DNA from: Bacillota bacterium | GTDB lineage: Bacteria > Bacillota > Clostridia > Saccharofermentanales > Fastidiosipilaceae | Assembly: GCA_023442635.1 (NCBI GenBank) | Contig: JAEZYR010000033.1 | Span: forward strand, 1-7,870 | Direction of reading: 5' to 3' | DNA: 7,870 bases | The notes under the pieces: model-generated | Told to the model about the DNA's origin: nothing | Database searches by the model: none | What the model saw: only the letters and a program-made list of their open reading frames with translations | Shown: positions 5,656 through 7,870 of the stretch, piece by piece | How the letters are laid out: every line of letters begins with the position of its first letter | Numbering within the stretch: position 1 is the first letter of the stretch | Made by a program: the position numbers and the translations under genes

Positions 5656-6780
5656 TTAGGCCTCAAAAAGTTGACCGCCAATATAGACACGGTCAATTTC
5701 GTGAACACCACGCAGAACAAGGAAGTCGGCATCGTAACCTGGTGCAATGCTGCCCTTGCTGTCGCCCAACCCGATCAGCTGAGCTGGATTCTGGCTGGCC
5801 ATTTTGAGCGCGTCTGGAACAGGGATGCCAGCATCAATGGCATGGCCTACACAAGCCCAGACGTTGGAGGTTCCGCCAGCTATAGCGCCATTATCTGCAC
5901 GAGCTACACCATTTTTAACTTCAACATGCTGCCCGCCCAGTTCAAAATCACCGTCCTCAAGACCAGCAGCCCTCATGGAGTCAGAGATGAGAATCAAACG
6001 ATCTGATCCAAACAATTTCCAAGCACAATAGATGACAGCTGGATGGACATGAACCGTATCGGCAATGATTTCACCATGAATGCCACTCTTGACAGCGGCT
6101 GCGATGAGACCAGGATCGCGATGCAGCAAGGGGGGCATCGCATTGAAGGTATGGGTTAGGCTGCGAGCGCCTCGTTCGATGGCAGCCATAGATGTGTCAT
6201 AATCCGCCGTCGTGTGACCAAGTGATACAACTGTACGATCGGCAATCGCCTCGATAAAATCTAGAGCGCCTTCTATTTCAGGAGCGACTGTTACGACGCG
6301 AATGCCACGCTCAGGTTTGTAAAGCTCAAATTCTTCTAAGCGTGGGGGACGTACGAAGCGTTCGACGTGGGCGCCACGTTTTTTTGCACTGATAAAGGGG
6401 CCTTCCATATTGAACCCCAGGACTTGTGCGCCAGATACGTCTGTGGCTTGGTTAAACGCTCTTTGGATATCTTCAACAGCGACGGTCATTGTTGTCGGGA
6501 GAAAACCTGTGATACCACGTGCTGCCAGATAGCGGCTGATGCGATTTAGACCGTCAAAATCAGCATCCATAGTGTCGGCTTCCATCGCACCATGGATATG
6601 AATATCAAGGAAGCCAGGACAGATGATACCGCCGTTGAGGTCTTCTATCTCGTGTTCCTGCCCGTCGGATGAAGGCCGATTTGGCAAAGGAAGATCGACA
6701 ATTTTGCCATCCTGACAAACGAGGTCACGGCGCTGAAGTTGAAAGTTTTTGTCATAGATTAAGCAATTTATGAAACGCAT
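5656..6780 (-). CDS. nagA: N-acetylglucosamine-6-phosphate deacetylase
   Basis: NagA hydrolyses GlcNAc-6-phosphate to glucosamine-6-phosphate and acetate in the cytoplasm, the entry step for recycled cell-wall and dietary amino sugars. At 374 residues it has the usual family length. The amidohydrolase motifs are all present: PGFLDIHIHG (His61, His63), NMEGPFIS (Glu126, metal ligand), SLGHTTADYD (His189), LTHTFNAMPPLLHRDPG (His210) and LISDSMRAAG (catalytic Asp267). The HxH pair is kept as in the Bacillus-type enzyme; E. coli NagA has Gln/Asn there and uses a single metal. The ATG at 6780 is preceded by AGGAG seven bases away and by a TATAAT box. No nagB, nagC/yvoA regulator or PTS gene is in the window; the partner is a phosphoesterase instead, which is not the usual arrangement. 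Intact and confidently identified. Confidence 0.96.
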   Translation of the reverse strand: MRFINCLIYDKNFQLQRRDLVCQDGKIVDLPLPNRPSSDGQEHEIEDLNGGIICPGFLDIHIHGAMEADTMDADFDGLNRISRYLAARGITGFLPTTMTVAVEDIQRAFNQATDVSGAQVLGFNMEGPFISAKKRGAHVERFVRPPRLEEFELYKPERGIRVVTVAPEIEGALDFIEAIADRTVVSLGHTTADYDTSMAAIERGARSLTHTFNAMPPLLHRDPGLIAAAVKSGIHGEIIADTVHVHPAVIYCAWKLFGSDRLILISDSMRAAGLEDGDFELGGQHVEVKNGVARADNGAIAGGTSNVWACVGHAIDAGIPVPDALKMASQNPAQLIGLGDSKGSIAPGYDADFLVLRGVHEIDRVYIGGQLFEA

Positions 6781-6799
6781 GGCGCACTCCTGAAGATTG

Positions 6800-6813
6800 A
6801 TAATCTGATTATA
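6800..6813 (-). promoter_or_regulatory. nagA -10 box within a perfect palindrome
   Basis: On the minus strand a consensus TATAAT occupies 6813-6808, about 28 bases before the nagA ATG. It overlaps ATAATC-T-GATTAT (6800-6812), a perfect 6-bp inverted repeat that could be a repressor site. No good -35 hexamer is seen at 16-18 bp, so the promoter may need an activator. Confidence 0.5.
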
Positions 6814-6865
6814 GCGAGATGGAGCAAAATAGCGAGTTAAAGTGTGACCGACTAGCGTCGGGGAA

Positions 6866-6893
6866 ATCTATCCTGTTAGGCTCGCCTATAGAT
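6866..6893. repeat. Imperfect hairpin between divergent promoters
   Basis: The outer arms ATCTAT/ATAGAT (6866-6871, 6888-6893) enclose the inner arms TAGGC/GCCTA (6877-6881, 6884-6888) with a 2-base loop and a 5-base bulge. There is no T-run. It sits between the nagA and ydbC-like promoters and might be a regulatory site for either; it could also be chance. Confidence 0.3.
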
Positions 6894-6921
6894 ACAGCTC
6901 GTGCTAGAGTACATAGGAAAG

Positions 6922-6927
6922 TATAAT
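6922..6927 (+). promoter_or_regulatory. Probable -10 box of the ydbC-like gene
   Basis: TATAAT (exact consensus) at 6922-6927 is followed by a pyrimidine-rich leader and a strong ribosome binding site. The -35 region is poor (TCGTGC at the expected place). Confidence 0.5.
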
Positions 6928-6948
6928 CTTTCTCTCTAACTTATTTTT

Positions 6949-6953
6949 GGAGG
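6949..6953 (+). promoter_or_regulatory. Ribosome binding site deciding the start of the ydbC-like gene
   Basis: GGAGG at 6949-6953 directly touches the first in-frame ATG (6954), which is too close to use. The second ATG at 6963 is nine bases away, so 6963 is the likely start. Confidence 0.75.
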
Positions 6954-6962
6954 ATGAATGAA

Positions 6963-7223
6963 ATGGCACGCAAGGATGCATCAAACTTTACATTTGAAAT
7001 TAAGGAACATATTGCGATTCTAAGCACCAGTAAGACGGGGTGGAATCGAGAGGTGAATATTGTGAGCTGGAATGGTGGAGCCCCCAAATGGGACATTCGA
7101 GACTGGTCCCCTGATCATAGCAAGATGGGTAAGGGTATTTCATTTACAGGGGAGGAGTTCAAAATTCTACAAGCCACGCTTGAGGCCTACGATGACCCCT
7201 ATATCGTTGAAGGACAAGCCTAA
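6963..7223 (+). CDS. YdbC-type PC4-like single-stranded DNA-binding protein
   Basis: An 86-residue protein of the bacterial family related to the eukaryotic transcriptional coactivator PC4/p15. Lactococcus YdbC of this family binds single-stranded DNA as a dimer. The conserved core is clearly visible: IAILSTSKTGWNREVNIVSW (residues 17-36), then NGGAPKWDIRDW (37-48) and PDHSKMGKGISF (50-61), predicted as a curved beta-sheet. A helix in residues 62-76 (TGEEFKILQATLEAY) would form the dimer interface. The precise cellular role in Bacillota is not settled; links to DNA repair or transcription are suggested by its ssDNA binding. The start at 6963 is preferred over 6954 because of ribosome binding site spacing. 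It is transcribed toward ligA, 127 bases away with no clear terminator between, so the two may share transcripts. Confidence 0.9.
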   Translation: MARKDASNFTFEIKEHIAILSTSKTGWNREVNIVSWNGGAPKWDIRDWSPDHSKMGKGISFTGEEFKILQATLEAYDDPYIVEGQA

Positions 7224-7340
7224 TAGATTCAGAACATGGTATAGAGCTGGCCAGATATGGCTTGTTAGTTATTCAGATCCGTAGACGGACCTAGCTTTAT
7301 AGACACATGCTGGAAGGTATTAAAAAGCGATTCAAGAAGA

Positions 7341-7345
7341 AGGAG
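7341..7345 (+). promoter_or_regulatory. ligA ribosome binding site
   Basis: AGGAG five bases before the ATG at 7351 fixes the ligA start; no competing start codon in frame matches the family N-terminus as well. Confidence 0.8.
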
Positions 7346-7350
7346 AAGTC

Positions 7351-7870
7351 ATGACGCCAGAGGAAGCTCAAAAGCGGATTGATACCTTGCGTGAGCAGGT
7401 GCGATATCATGCGGCGCTCTATTATGATGCAGCGGATCCTGAACTAACGGATGAGGCTTATGATGCGTTGGTGCATGAGCTCAGAGCTTTGGAGGATCAG
7501 TGGCCCCATCTTCAGGCCGCTGATAGTCCGAGCCAGCAAGTGGGATCGATGCTTCAGGGGGCGCTTAAACGCATTGAGCATGAAGTGCCCATGCTGAGTT
7601 TGGAAGATGTTTTTGATGAGCTGAACCTTCGTCGCTTCTTGGATCGAGTTCGGACTGATTTGCCTGCTGATCTTCTTTTTTCGTGTGAAGAAAAGATTGA
7701 TGGTTTATCGGTTAGTTTGCGCTACGAAAAAGGGCGTTTTGTTCGGGCGGCAACGCGAGGTGATGGACACGTTGGTGAGGATGTGACGGCCAATGTTTCT
7801 CAGTTGCAAGGGCTACCGATGCAGTTGGCAGAAGACGTAGATCTTTTAGAAGTGCGCGCTGAGGTCTATC
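7351..7870 (+). CDS. ligA: NAD-dependent DNA ligase, N-terminal part (runs off window)
   Basis: LigA seals nicks in double-stranded DNA using NAD+, chiefly at Okazaki fragments. 173 codons are present of about 660-680. Domain Ia (residues 1-65) shows the NMN-binding YHAALYYDAADPELTDEAYD and DSPSQQVG motifs. The adenylation domain then follows with PMLSLEDVF (80-88), the active-site lysine Lys115 in CEEKIDGLS, and the ATRGDGHVGEDVTANV motif (134-149). The last visible motif reads LEVRAEVY, where LigA normally has RGEV; Ala in place of Gly is a mild oddity and the catalytic Glu is kept. The frame is open to the right edge. No uvrD/pcrA gene lies upstream as in many Bacillota; the neighbour is the ydbC-like gene. 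Identification is secure. Confidence 0.96.
   Translation, partial: MTPEEAQKRIDTLREQVRYHAALYYDAADPELTDEAYDALVHELRALEDQWPHLQAADSPSQQVGSMLQGALKRIEHEVPMLSLEDVFDELNLRRFLDRVRTDLPADLLFSCEEKIDGLSVSLRYEKGRFVRAATRGDGHVGEDVTANVSQLQGLPMQLAEDVDLLEVRAEVY

Noticed and set aside
5671..6006. Plus-strand frame of 111 aa opposite nagA
   Set aside because: NagA motifs on the minus strand are unambiguous; this is a shadow frame.
7278..7289. TCCGT-AG-ACGGA inverted repeat between the ydbC-like gene and ligA
   Set aside because: The stem is only 5 bp with a 2-base loop and no T-run, so it is too weak to call a terminator.

Overview
The window looks like chromosomal DNA of a Bacillota (Firmicutes) bacterium, most likely Clostridia. 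The basis is the gene types (ValRS with a KMSKS loop followed by a C-terminal coiled coil, class II fructose-bisphosphate aldolase, a YdbC/PC4-type protein, NAD-dependent DNA ligase), strong AGGAGG-type ribosome binding sites, TTG/GTG starts, and intrinsic hairpin plus T-run terminators. The genus cannot be named from the sequence alone.

Layout. 2-1228 (+) is the C-terminal half of valS, closed by a bidirectional terminator (1247-1299). About 1240-3490 holds a small, badly deleted prophage remnant: an N-terminally truncated tyrosine integrase on the minus strand (1331 to about 1795), then on the plus strand a 5'-truncated protein with an HExxH zincin motif, an unrecognised Trp-rich 141-aa protein, a terminator, and the N-terminal part of a scaffold-like protein that breaks off near 3300. 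The order (possible minor head protein, small gene, scaffold) fits the head-gene module of a siphovirus-like phage. Everything between integrase and head genes, and everything after the scaffold, is missing. A short imperfect repeat (1235-1249 and 3476-3491) brackets the remnant and may be its attachment site.

3580-4515 (+) is a complete class II aldolase gene with its own promoter, a perfect inverted repeat at the probable transcription start, and a terminator (4534-4564). 4681-6780 (-) is a two-gene operon: nagA, then a membrane-anchored calcineurin-like phosphoesterase that starts with TTG 3 nt after, and in the same reading frame as, the nagA stop. Its promoter faces away from that of the next pair. 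6963-7223 (+) encodes a PC4-like single-stranded DNA-binding protein, and 7351-7870 (+) the N-terminal third of ligA, which runs off the window.

Together the host genes are housekeeping: translation, glycolysis, amino-sugar recycling and DNA replication/repair. The accessory part is the prophage scar between valS and fba. No complete novel system is visible. The points most worth a second look are the zincin domain in the head-gene position, the two deletion junctions, the candidate att repeat, and the in-phase nagA/phosphoesterase junction.
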